From Centrapalus pauciflorus (taxonomy: Eukaryota > Streptophyta > Magnoliopsida > Asterales > Asteraceae): 64,000 bases of DNA. The stretch spans positions 1 to 64,000 of the forward strand of contig JAANYP010006920.1 of the NCBI GenBank assembly GCA_020465985.1. Direction: 5' to 3'. Shown here one piece after another: positions 1 through 9,176 of the stretch. The notes under the pieces are model-generated. The model did no database searches, was not told the DNA's origin, and saw only the letters and a list, made by a program, of their open reading frames with translations. Each line of letters begins with the position of its first letter. The stretch's first letter is position 1. Made by a program: the position numbers and the translations under genes.

Positions 1-1193
1 AAACTTCAAAATAAATTATGAAAAATTACAGATCTATGGTTAAGACATAGATCTAACTTTTGAGACAAGAATCAACTCATTTCGTTGAGTTATGAATTAG
101 TTATGATTTTTCAAAGTCGATATAAATTTTCTGTCGAAAATCCGTAGTTTATAAACTTAAAACAACTTATGATTCTTGTTGTTTATTCAAAGACTACTTG
201 TATAAAAGTCATAAAAGTTATATAACACATATATAACATATGTTTTCATAATATTAACATGTTTATAATGTGTTCATATATTCATATGTACATTTAAAGA
301 AACAACTTAAAAATAAAAACTAGAAACTTATAAACTTGAGTTTTTATGTAACTTGTTGTTGTTGGTGATTATATATATTATGCAAGACTTATATAAACAT
401 AAATGTATGATGAAATAAGTTAGTATTTACTTACTTTGATGAATTTGGAAGATGATTTTGAGTAGAAGTTGAAATACTTTGCAAGATATGCACCAAAACT
501 CTTGAAGAACACCAAGAACACTTGAAGAACACTTGAATGAAGAAGTTTGTGTTGTGTGTGTGTCTTGGCCGGTTTCAATAAGAGAGAAAATAGGGTTTTG
601 GTGTGAATAAAATGAATGAAATGCCTTCCTATTTATAGAGAAATTTTTGGTCTTTCAAATGATGAAAGGCATGGGAGACAAAAGTTGAGTGCACTTTTTA
701 ACAAAATGATGTTGTTTAAAGTAATATTATTTAAATAAAAGTCAACTTCTAATACATCACATGGCCTAAGAGGCCGGCCATGCATGTATTTATACATGTA
801 TTTACATTTTTTTTTGTATAAATGTATTTAGAAATGTATTCTTGTATTTTCCCTTTTCTTGAAATTTTATAAATACTTATGGATGCATTGTTTTAATGAA
901 TTGTTTTAGTCTTGCATAATTAATGTTAAGTAATTGTATTAGTGTATGATTAGCATCATAATCATAATTTAGTTATGTACTTAGTTGAATTAATCCCTCA
1001 TATCGTAAATCGATCGGATTAATTGATTTCCCTATTCATCGCACCGATGAATTTGATTCAAATTGAGTTGAATTTTCTAATAAACCTTGTTAATCACTTG
1101 ATTAATTTCTAATGACCACTGATTAGGCTATAATTGGCTATTAAATACAGATTAGGGCATCATTGCTAACCTGGTTTAGTGCCGGATGTTACA
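1..1193 (-). repeat. Element A 3' LTR (partial)
   Basis: Only the part of the LTR next to the internal region is in the window. It ends at 1193 on the plus strand (minus-strand start TGTAACATCCGG) and matches 7984-9176 almost base for base. It holds a TATA box (628-640, minus) and a splice-donor-like AAA|GTAAGT on the minus strand at 434-433. Small indels and a few substitutions separate it from the 5' LTR, indicating a fairly recent insertion. Confidence 0.93.
628..640 (-). promoter_or_regulatory. LTR TATA box, element A 3' LTR
   Basis: On the minus strand this reads CTCTATAAATAGG, a textbook plant TATA box. The same box is at 8611-8623 in the 5' LTR and at about 63781-63793 in element B. 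Transcription would start about 30 bp downstream (lower coordinates). Confidence 0.7.
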
Positions 1194-1217
1194 GTCTCCC
1201 CCTGTTAAGGGAATTTC
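1194..1217 (-). other. Polypurine tract of element A
   Basis: On the minus strand the stretch just before the 3' LTR contains AACAGGGGGAGAC, a purine run of the type used to prime plus-strand DNA synthesis. It directly abuts the LTR start at 1193. The matching site in element B is at 63221-63242. Confidence 0.8.
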
Positions 1218-1226
1218 GTCCCGAAA

Positions 1227-1496
1227 TTAGCTCGTGTTCTCCACTTCTTGAGTATTTGAGAACAGGTGCGGGTATTTTTCCCGGAACTGATCCTCGCGTT
1301 CCCACGTAAACTCAGGACCTCGCTTAGAGTTCCATCTGACTTTTATTATCGGGATCCGGCTGTGCTTTAGTTTCTTGACTTCTCGGTCCATTATTTCTAC
1401 GGGTTGTTCAATGAAGTTCAACTTATCATCTATTTCCAACTCGTCCATGGGTATAACGAGTGATTCATCAGCTAGACACTTCTTAAGATTGGACAC
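1227..1496 (-). pseudogene. Chromodomain end of element A polyprotein (frame-broken from pol)
   Basis: This 89-residue frame carries the C-terminal chromodomain of the integrase: conserved aromatic and basic positions appear as VRWNSKRGPEFTWERE followed by the typical LFSN ending. Such a domain targets integration to particular chromatin in chromoviruses. It is separated from the integrase core by about 310 bp (1497-1808). That stretch still encodes the integrase C-terminal region, but in shifting frames. I see a one-base loss near 1540 and another near 1853, judged against the conserved order of residues. The domain would be made only if these shifts were bypassed, so it is probably silent in this copy. 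Confidence 0.85.
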
Positions 1497-1808
1497 GTGG
1501 AAGGTGTTATGAACGTTACTAAGTTCTGGGGGTAGATCGAGTCGTAAGCTACCGGGCCAATTCTTTTGGTGATCTTAATGGTCCGATATAACGAGGATTG
1601 AGTTTTCCTCGTTTCCCAAAACGGATTACGCCCTTCCAAGGCGAGACTTTTAACATTACTTGATCTCCCTCTTGGAACTCCAAATCCTTCCGTCGAACGT
1701 CTGCATAACTTTTCTGTCGATCCCGTGCGATCTTTAATCGGTTACGAATCTGGGCTATCTTTTCTGTAGTCTCCTGGATGATTTCCGGTCCAGTAATCTG
1801 ACTATCTC

Positions 1809-2126
1809 CTACTTCAGCCCAACAAAGAGGTGATCGACACTTTCGCCCGTAGAGTGCTCGAATGGGGCGGTCTTAATGCTCGAGTGATAGCTGTTGTTAT
1901 AGGAAAACTCGACTAATGGCAGGTGCCTGTCCCAATTTTTGCCAAAATCGATGACACATGCCCTTAACATGTCTTCCAAAGTCTGAATCGTCCTTTCACT
2001 CTGACCATCCGTTTGCGGGTGATAGGTTGTGCTCATATCTAAGCGTGTACCCAGTGCTTCTTGCAATGACTGCCAAAATCTTGATGTGAACCGGCTGTCC
2101 CTGTCCGATATAATTGATACTGGCAC
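1809..2126 (-). pseudogene. Integrase catalytic core fragment of element A
   Basis: This 105-residue frame holds the second half of the DDE integrase core: the second Asp in IISDRDSRF and the Glu in QTDGQSERTI, followed by the conserved LPLVEFSYNNSYHSSI segment. It lies in a different frame from the main gag-pol ORF, whose reading shifts near 2130-2150, probably by a two-base loss just after the KEVVS codons. A further one-base loss near 1853 throws the next residues out of frame. The third domain and chromodomain lie further left. It is inactive as written. Confidence 0.85.
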
Positions 2127-5100
2127 TCCATGTTGAGACGACTTCTTTGAGATAGATTCGTGTTAACTTATCCATCTTATCAGTCTCCTTGATCGGCAGG
2201 AAATGTGCGGTTTTGGTAAGTCGATCCACAATCACCCAAATAGTGTCATAACCTCCAGAAGTTTTTGGCAACTTGGTGATGAAATCCATGGTGATGTTTT
2301 CCCACTTCCACTGGGGTATTTCTGGTTGAACCAGTAATCCTGATGGTTTCTGGTGCTCAGCCTTAACCTTCAAACATGTTAAGCACTTGCTGACGTAGGT
2401 AGCAATGTCAGCCTTCATATTTGGCCACCAGTACATTCCTTTCAAGTCGTGATACATCTTATCTGACCCTGGATGAATAGCATATCTTGTCTTATGTCCT
2501 TCATCCATGACTAGCTTCCTTAATCCCCCGAGTTTTGGTAACCAAATTCTGCCCATGAAGTATCGACATCCATCTGGCTTGATTTCAAACTGCTTATCCA
2601 TCCCTCTCAAGGCTTCATCCAGTAGATTACCCTCCTTAACTGCTTCTTCTTGTGCCTTGCAGACTTGAGAGTTTAGGTTTGACTGTATAGTCATGACCAA
2701 AGCTCGGACTCTTAATGGCTTAACCCGTTCCTTTCGGCTTAGGGCATCAGCCACGACATTCGCCTTCCCCGGATGATAACGAATTTCGCAGTCATAATCG
2801 CTAAGTAGTTCAACCCAACGACGCTGCCTCATATTTAACTCTTTCTGATTCAGAATATGCTGAAGGCTTTTATGGTTTGTGAACACCGTGCACTTAGTTC
2901 CATACAGGTAGTGCCTCCATATTTTGAGAGCAAACACCACTGCTCCAAGCTCTAAGTCATGAGTCGTATAATTCACCTCGTGAATTTTGAGTTGTCGTGA
3001 TGCGTAAGCGATGACTCTATCCCTTTGCATGAGCACACAACCTAATCCATTGTGTGAGGCATCACAGTAGACCACAAAATTTTCAGTCCCTTCAGGTAAG
3101 GACAGAATTGGTGCACTACACAATCTTTGCTTTAACTGCTGAAACGCCTTTTCTTGCTCTTCACCCCAGATGTACTTCACATCCTTCCGAGTCAATTCTG
3201 TTAAGGAACCTGCTATCTTTGAGAAGTTTTCGATAAATCGCCTATAATAACCGGCAAGTCCTAAAAATTGGCGGATTTTCGTGGGGGTTCTAGGAGTCGC
3301 CCAGTTCTTTATGGCCTTGATTTTTGATGTGTCAACTTGGATTCCCTGGCTGTTGATCACATGTCCAAGGAATTTAACTTCTCGCAACCAAAATTCACAT
3401 TTTGAAAATTTGGCGTATAACTGTTCCTTCGCTAACAACTCCAAGATCAGTTTGAGGTGGTGTTCATGCTCCTCCTTATTTCTGGAATAGATGAGAATAT
3501 CGTCTATGAACACTATTACAAATTTGTCCAGATACGGTTTACACACTCGATTCATGAGGTCCATGAATACGGCTGGTGCGTTAGTCAAACCGAATGGCAT
3601 TACTTGGAATTCGTAATGTCCATATCGAGTTCTGAATGCTGTCTTGGGTATGTCTTCTTCCCGAACCTTTACTTGATGATAACCGGATCGCAGATCAATC
3701 TTTGAGTAGAAGCTAGATCCCTGTAGTTGGTCAAATAGGTCATCAATTCTGGGAAGAGGGTAGCGGTTCTTTACCGTTAACTTGTTTAGCTCTCGGTAGT
3801 CTATGCACATTCTGAAGGATCCGTCTTTCTTTTTAACGAACAAGACCGGAGCTCCCCAAGGTGAGGAACTTGGTCGAATGAATCCTTTATCCATCAACTC
3901 TTGTAATTGATTGGATAGCTCTTGCATTTCAGAAGGAGCGAGTCTATATGGGGCTCTTGCGACCCGTGCAGCTCCCGGCACCAAATCGATTTGAAACTCT
4001 ACTTGCCTAGTTGGCGGAAGTCCAGGCAAATCTTCCGGGAAGACCTTCAGATAGTCACAAACTACCGGAATATCCTCGAGTCGCTTCTCCTCCGACTGTT
4101 TTTCTACAATTTGCACCAGTACTGCATGACAACCTTTCCTAAGGCACTTTAATGTTCTTAGGCCGGATATGACATTCAACTGTCGGTTCTTTCTTTCTCC
4201 TTGGACTGTTAGGAACTTCTTCTTGTGGAGTGGTATCCGTACCACTTTCTTACCACACAAAATCTCGGCATGATTGTGTGATAACCAATCCATACCAATT
4301 ACTACATCAAAACTTCCGAGTTCTATAGGCATCAAGTCTATCTTAAAGGGATGATCTGCCAGCTTCAGTGTGCATTCCTTAATGATACTACTTGCCTCTA
4401 TTATTTTACCATCAGCCAGTTCTATAGCATAAGAGTTGTCTAAGGGAAAAGGAGAGGCATTCAATTGCTTACTAAACTTATCAGATATAAAGCTCCTATC
4501 AGCCCCAGTATCAAAGAGTACGTAAGCATAAATGTCATTTAAAAGAAACGTACCTGATACTACGTGGGGATCTTGACGAGCGTCACCTGCTCCTAACACA
4601 AAAGCTCTCCCCTGAGCTCCTCCACCATTCCTCAGCTTCGGGCACTCACTCTTGAAGTGCCCAGTAACTCCACATTCAAAGCAGCCTTTTTGATTGCTGC
4701 CACTGGTTCCCGGGGCTCCAGATTTACAGTCCTTGGCCATATGCCCCAAACGTTTGCATTTTCCACAGTGGGTTGGACAGGGACCCTGGTTGTGATGAAA
4801 GGTGCATTGGGTGCAGTAAGGCTTGGTACCCGTGTAGCCTTTTCTAGGCTCAGTTCCGGCTACGTATGCCTTGATGTTCTCGGGCTTCTTGGATTGTGAA
4901 CCCGTATTCTTCCCAGACTTGTCTTCCCACTTTCTCTTGTTTTCCCCGGCTTTGGCTTCATTCCTCCGGGACACTTGATCCATTAAATTGTTTGCCATCC
5001 TGATGGCATCCTGTATGGTGGATGGGTTGGAGGCAGTGACATTACCTTGAATTTGAGGAGCGAGTCCCCAAATGTAACGTTCGATCTTTTTGTACTCCGG

Positions 5101-5652
5101 GGTCACCATCTGAGGGCACAGAATGCTCAGTTCATGAAATCGGTTGGTGTACCCCGTCACATCTGTTCCCTTCATCGACAGGTTCCAGAACTCCGATTCC
5201 ATCTTCTGGAGTTCGTTCCTTGGACAGTACTCGTCTGTCATCATTTGCTTCAACGCGGACCATGTGAGCTGGTAGGCTTCATCAATACTTACAGACTGGA
5301 CATAGGAATTCCACCATGTGAGGGCGCTATCTTGTAGAGTGTGAGTAGCGAACTTCACCCTATCTCCTTCAGCACATCCGCTGACGCGAAAGACAGATTC
5401 TAACTTCTCAAACCATCGTATCAAGCCAACGGCTCCTTCGGTTCCGTTGAAGTACCGGGGTTTGCAACTTAAAAATCCTTTAATTCCACAACCTTTTGCG
5501 TGGATTTCAGTTCCTCCCGTGGTGCGGCTAGCACCACCATCTCCATTAGCTGAGCTATTCCTATTTGCCTCATACGTGGCTATAGCGGCAGCCACTCTTT
5601 GTGCGACTAGCTCTTCAATGTCGGCAGCGTTCATTGCTCGTTTCGGCGGCAT
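1996..5652 (-). CDS. Gag-Pol polyprotein of element A (chromovirus), C-terminus frameshifted
   Basis: A 1218-residue frame starting MPPKRAMNAADIEELVAQRV. In order: gag capsid-like domain (about residues 80-205), two zinc-knuckle-like clusters (about 280-340, CGKCKRLGHMAKDC and CFECGVTGHFKSEC), aspartic protease with FDTGAD (about 380), reverse transcriptase with FIDDILIYS (about 717), RNase H (about 835-960), integrase zinc finger (CLTCLKVKAEHQ, about 1091) and the first integrase Asp (ITMDFI). Two defects are visible: the RNase H motif usually TDHK reads TNHK (codon 2875-2877, GAC to AAC), removing a catalytic Asp, and a frameshift at about 2130-2150 replaces the rest of integrase by about 30 unrelated residues. 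The start is supported by the same start context in element B (58691). Gag and Pol are fused in one frame, as usual in this clade. Confidence 0.93.
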   Translation of the reverse strand: MPPKRAMNAADIEELVAQRVAAAIATYEANRNSSANGDGGASRTTGGTEIHAKGCGIKGFLSCKPRYFNGTEGAVGLIRWFEKLESVFRVSGCAEGDRVKFATHTLQDSALTWWNSYVQSVSIDEAYQLTWSALKQMMTDEYCPRNELQKMESEFWNLSMKGTDVTGYTNRFHELSILCPQMVTPEYKKIERYIWGLAPQIQGNVTASNPSTIQDAIRMANNLMDQVSRRNEAKAGENKRKWEDKSGKNTGSQSKKPENIKAYVAGTEPRKGYTGTKPYCTQCTFHHNQGPCPTHCGKCKRLGHMAKDCKSGAPGTSGSNQKGCFECGVTGHFKSECPKLRNGGGAQGRAFVLGAGDARQDPHVVSGTFLLNDIYAYVLFDTGADRSFISDKFSKQLNASPFPLDNSYAIELADGKIIEASSIIKECTLKLADHPFKIDLMPIELGSFDVVIGMDWLSHNHAEILCGKKVVRIPLHKKKFLTVQGERKNRQLNVISGLRTLKCLRKGCHAVLVQIVEKQSEEKRLEDIPVVCDYLKVFPEDLPGLPPTRQVEFQIDLVPGAARVARAPYRLAPSEMQELSNQLQELMDKGFIRPSSSPWGAPVLFVKKKDGSFRMCIDYRELNKLTVKNRYPLPRIDDLFDQLQGSSFYSKIDLRSGYHQVKVREEDIPKTAFRTRYGHYEFQVMPFGLTNAPAVFMDLMNRVCKPYLDKFVIVFIDDILIYSRNKEEHEHHLKLILELLAKEQLYAKFSKCEFWLREVKFLGHVINSQGIQVDTSKIKAIKNWATPRTPTKIRQFLGLAGYYRRFIENFSKIAGSLTELTRKDVKYIWGEEQEKAFQQLKQRLCSAPILSLPEGTENFVVYCDASHNGLGCVLMQRDRVIAYASRQLKIHEVNYTTHDLELGAVVFALKIWRHYLYGTKCTVFTNHKSLQHILNQKELNMRQRRWVELLSDYDCEIRYHPGKANVVADALSRKERVKPLRVRALVMTIQSNLNSQVCKAQEEAVKEGNLLDEALRGMDKQFEIKPDGCRYFMGRIWLPKLGGLRKLVMDEGHKTRYAIHPGSDKMYHDLKGMYWWPNMKADIATYVSKCLTCLKVKAEHQKPSGLLVQPEIPQWKWENITMDFITKLPKTSGGYDTIWVIVDRLTKTAHFLPIKETDKMDKLTRIYLKEVVSTWSASINYIGQGQPVHIKILAVIARSTGYTLRYEHNLSPANGWSE

Positions 5653-5884
5653 TATCTTAAAATTTTAAAGAAAAAGCATAGTGTAAGAAGTTGAATCTTA
5701 AAGAGATAAATTTTTCCTTAAAGCACAATACTATAATCATCAAACACAATTTCATAAATAACTTGCAATTTTTCATTAATCATTCGAAATTTTCTTACAT
5801 TAGGGGCGGGTTATTACCCGAAAATTTTTGTCCTATACTATTACATGATATTTTTCCTACTATTACAAAGATAGATAGAAGTGC

Positions 5885-6646
5885 CTAAGTGTGGGAGTGA
5901 TCAGGGGTCTCTCCCTTTTCCATCGCGTTGAGGCGCTGAGTCAGCTCCTCGATCCGAGCTTGGCTTTCGGCTAGTTGCTGCCGAAGCTCATTCAGGCCAT
6001 CCTGTTGGATGGTGAGAGCATGCTGGTTAGCCCAGTAGATGTTGGAGTTTTGTAACTCCTCCCGCTCTAAACGAGCGGTCATCCCTCCGATATCTAGGTT
6101 AAGTGACCGGATTTGGTGATCATGCCTAGTCGACCGTGCTATCAGAAGTGGTATGGTTTGTTCGGTAGGCTTTTGGGTGAGAGTCGGGACAGGTGCGGAG
6201 GATGGTCCTCCTATCTCGAAGTTGGGAGGAACTCCCTCCATCTGCCTCCATTCGCGGAGGGTCTCCGGTATCCAGGTCCATCGCCGGGCGTCTACCCGTC
6301 GGTGTGGTGGTGGGGGATTGGGCTGGGGAGTCGGGACAGGAATAGACTCCCTTCTTGGTGGGTTCACCCGCTTTCGGGGTGTGTACAACATTTTGGGGCC
6401 GTTAGGGTAAGGCCTATACGGCTTATATGACGGCTCGGCTGGGTGGTATGGGACACGAGCAGGAACCGTTGGGGACAATGGATCTTCTTCCTCCATCGGC
6501 TCCTCTTCCGTCTCCTCCATTGGATCTTCCGATGGGTCCTCTTCTTTCGATGTTTCTTCTTCGTGGAAAATCTCAGTAGCCGTGGGGCTCGCAGGAGTGT
6601 ACTCCTCCTCTGAATCCGATAAGATGATGGTTTCCGGACGGGACAT
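5885..6646 (-). CDS. Extra sense ORF between primer site and gag (element A)
   Basis: An intact 253-residue ORF in the same orientation as gag-pol, 232 bp upstream of it. I do not recognise a family. Three parts can be seen. The N-terminus is very acidic and Ser/Glu-rich (LSDSEEEYTPAS, then repeated EEDPSEDPMEE-type runs, about residues 8-55). The middle is Pro/Arg-rich (about 60-130). The C-terminal third (about 185-245) has heptad-like leucines (NELRQQLAESQARIEELTQRL) and looks like a coiled coil. There is no membrane segment or signal peptide. A degenerate but collinear copy lies at the same place in element B (57646-58472), including the RRW.W.PETL segment and the GE(T)PDHSHT end, so it belongs to the family. 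The acidic part could bind histones or nucleocapsid; this is inference only. Translation might need reinitiation or a separate mRNA. Confidence 0.75.
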   Translation of the reverse strand: MSRPETIILSDSEEEYTPASPTATEIFHEEETSKEEDPSEDPMEETEEEPMEEEDPLSPTVPARVPYHPAEPSYKPYRPYPNGPKMLYTPRKRVNPPRRESIPVPTPQPNPPPPHRRVDARRWTWIPETLREWRQMEGVPPNFEIGGPSSAPVPTLTQKPTEQTIPLLIARSTRHDHQIRSLNLDIGGMTARLEREELQNSNIYWANQHALTIQQDGLNELRQQLAESQARIEELTQRLNAMEKGETPDHSHT

Positions 6647-6769
6647 GATTTCTGCTATCAGGGTCCATTCATAGTCTTTTAGTTAGTTACAAGATATTTT
6701 CAAAATCAGTAAAATTTAAGTGCAGTTATAGTCTAGGGTACTAATGCAACCTAGTTCACTATAACTATG

Positions 6770-6781
6770 GCTCTGATACCA
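6770..6781 (-). other. Primer binding site of element A (initiator Met tRNA type)
   Basis: The minus strand reads TGGTATCAGAGC, complementary to the 3' end of plant initiator Met tRNA. It lies three bases from the 5' LTR end at 6785. Confidence 0.92.
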
Positions 6782-7076
6782 GTCTGTCACACCCTGCTAC
6801 CCCTGTTGGCAGCGAGGCGTGACGAGTGCGGAAGCGTAACCATAATCATAATGAACGACCACTATATGGACGTTTTTAAAATACATCGTTAAAACTTTAA
6901 GGCATAGTAATGTTTTACATGAGAAATGAAGTTCGCACAAATACAGAGATTTAATTACATAATTAAAATATCCAAAATAATGCAGCTAAATCTCCGTTAA
7001 ATTGAATATGCATGCGACTCCATGGATGCGGAAGCTTGAAAGTAAAATACGTCCGAGGCATACTTGCCTTAATTTC

Positions 7077-8417
7077 CTGAAAATACACGCTAAAATACGT
7101 CAACAAAAATTGTTGGTGAGCTCATAGGTTTACGCGAAAAGACCAGTTGTATGGACATTATCAGATGAGTTGAATTTATAAAATCATAAATTCCGTGTAT
7201 GTATTACATAAACCATCATGCAACCGAAGCTTAATTAAAATGAGTTTGCCCTGTGCAGTATTCCCATACGTAATACCGTGTGTTGAATATATATGCACTC
7301 GCTGTTAGCCGACCCGAGCTAACCCGAATGGGGGACATGACTCCCGATAGATCTATCCACAATATATTCGCGCTTACAAATAAATGCAATTAACGGTTCA
7401 TGATATAAGGGCTAATGGAACCACATGTAATACATATAAGAAATATACAGTTTTGATGTCCATATGAAAACAGTGCATGTATTTCCACCCCAATAGATAG
7501 TGAAAAGAGGGGCTATGAAGACTCACCGAAATTGCGATGGCAAAATATGCGCAAAAATGCAAATGTGCGTTGTTTGATGGGTGATGAAACCGGAGGTGTT
7601 TAACCGAGTCCTAACTGATAATAAGGACTTAATATCACTAATATATGATAATATGTATATTTATAGATTTTTATGTCGTAAATCACCCAACATTACAAGT
7701 TTATAAATAAGATTTGCTTAAAACGTCAAGTTTATATATATATAATTTTCCAGCTTTTTCGGAGGTTTTTCGGCCTACTTTGAGGCTGTTTTTGACCAAG
7801 CTCCAAAAAGTTTTAGACTTTGGTTTTCTAGGACATTAAACTACTATATACAAAGGATTTTTAGAATCAAGAACGGCCATTTTTCGAGTTGTTTAAGTTG
7901 GTGAAAGAGCTCGTTAAAAACGCTATGTTGGCCATTTTTGAGCTGTCAAACTTTCGGTTTCCTATATAATTTCTGGAGGTATTAAACTTCAAAATAAATT
8001 ATGAAAAATTACAAATCTATGGTTAAGACATAGATCTAACTTTTGAGACAAGAATCAACTCATTTCGTTGAGTTATGAATTAGTTATGATTTTTCAAAGT
8101 CGATATAAATTTTCTGCCGAAAATCCGTAGTTTATAAACTTAAAACAACTTATGATTCTTGTTGTTTATTCAAAGACTACTTGTATAAAAGTCATAAAAG
8201 TTATATAACACATATATAACACATGTTTTCATAATATTAACATGTTTATAATGTGTTCATATATTCATATGTACATTTAAAGAAACAACTTAAAAATAAA
8301 AACTAGAAACTTATAAACTTGAGTTTTTATGTAACTTGTTGTTGTTGGTGATTATATATATTATGCAAGACTTATATAAACATAAATGTATGATGAAATA
8401 AGTTAGTATTTACTTAC
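7077..8417 (-). other. Putative LTR-embedded leader intron, element A
   Basis: On the minus strand a canonical donor AAA|GTAAGT lies about 200 bp after the TATA box. 1341 bp from it ends a CTCACCAA...TTTTCAG|GAAATTAAGGCAA acceptor-like block (7065-7120) with a branch-like CTCAC about 41 nt upstream of the AG. Both ends are conserved in the other A-family LTRs here (acceptor 54815-54869 and 57163-57218; donor 434-433 and 63980). Splicing itself is inferred. Confidence 0.4.
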
Positions 8418-8610
8418 TTTGATGAATTTGGAAGATGATTTTGAGTAGAAGTTGAAATACTTTGCAAGATATGCACCAAAACTCTTGAAGAACACCAAGA
8501 ACACTTGAAGAACACTTGAATGAAGAAGTTTGTGTTGTGTGTGTGTCTTGGCCGGTTTCAATAAGAGAGAAAAGAGGGTTTTGGTGTGAATAAAATGAAT
8601 GAAATGCCTT

Positions 8611-8623
8611 CCTATTTATAGAG
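8611..8623 (-). promoter_or_regulatory. LTR TATA box, element A 5' LTR
   Basis: Minus-strand CTCTATAAATAGG, identical to the copy in the 3' LTR. It is the likely core promoter for the A transcript. Confidence 0.72.
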
Positions 8624-9176
8624 AAATTTTTGGTCTTTCAAATGATGAAAGGCATGGTAGACAAAAGTTGAGTGCACTTTTTAACAAAATGATGGTGTTT
8701 AAAGTAATATTATTAAAATAAAAGTCAACTTCTAATACATCACATGGCCTAAGAGGCCGGCCATGCATGTATTTATACATGTATTTACATTTTTTTTGTA
8801 TAAATGTATTTAGAAATGTATTCTTGTATTTTCCCTTTTCTTGAAATTTTATAAATACTTATGGATGCATTGTTTTAATGAATTGTTTTAGTCTTGCATA
8901 ATTAATGTTAAGTAATTGTATTAGTGTATGATTAGTGTCACAAATCATAATTTAGTTATGTACTTAGTTGAATTAATCCCTCATATCGTAAATCGATCGG
9001 ATTAATTGATTTCACGATTCATCGCACCGATGAATTTGATTCAAATTGAGTTGAATTTTCTAATAAACCTTGTTAATCACTTGATTAATTTCTAATGACC
9101 ACTGATTAGACTATAATTAGCTATTAAATCCAGATTAGGGCATCATTGCTAACCTGGTTTAGTGCCGGATGTTACA

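Larger units (their letters stand above)
1..9176 (-). mobile_element. Element A: Ty3/gypsy chromovirus-type LTR retrotransposon, left LTR truncated by window edge
   Basis: The element reads on the minus strand: 5' LTR 6785-9176, primer site 6770-6781, extra ORF 5885-6646, gag-pol 1996-5652 with its broken 3' part down to 1227, polypurine tract just below 1217, and 3' LTR 1-1193. The two LTR copies are nearly identical where they overlap (position 1 aligns with 7984). LTR ends are TG...CA. The base run after the right end (ATTAG, 9177-9181) should be the target duplication, but the left end is outside the window. The sequence right of 9176 continues as a C-type LTR, so A lies inside the 3' LTR of element C. 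Order PR-RT-RNaseH-IN-chromodomain places it among chromoviruses, probably the Tekay/Del clade with long LTRs. Confidence 0.93.
6785..9176 (-). repeat. Element A 5' LTR (complete, about 2.39 kb)
   Basis: Read on the minus strand it starts TGTAACATCCGG (9176) and ends GGTGTGACA (6785). It is long for a gypsy element, as in Del/Tekay types. It contains a TATA box (8611-8623), a CA-rich leader, a donor-like AAA|GTAAGT (8417-8416) and an acceptor-like TTTTCAG|G (7079-7077). An A-family LTR in minus orientation also occurs at 54531-56256 and plus-oriented LTRs occur in element B. Confidence 0.93.

Noticed and set aside
6113..6430. Long plus-strand frames opposite the extra ORF (also 6153-6410)
   Set aside because: Antisense shadows of the 253-codon minus-strand ORF, which has composition and a homologous copy in B supporting it.
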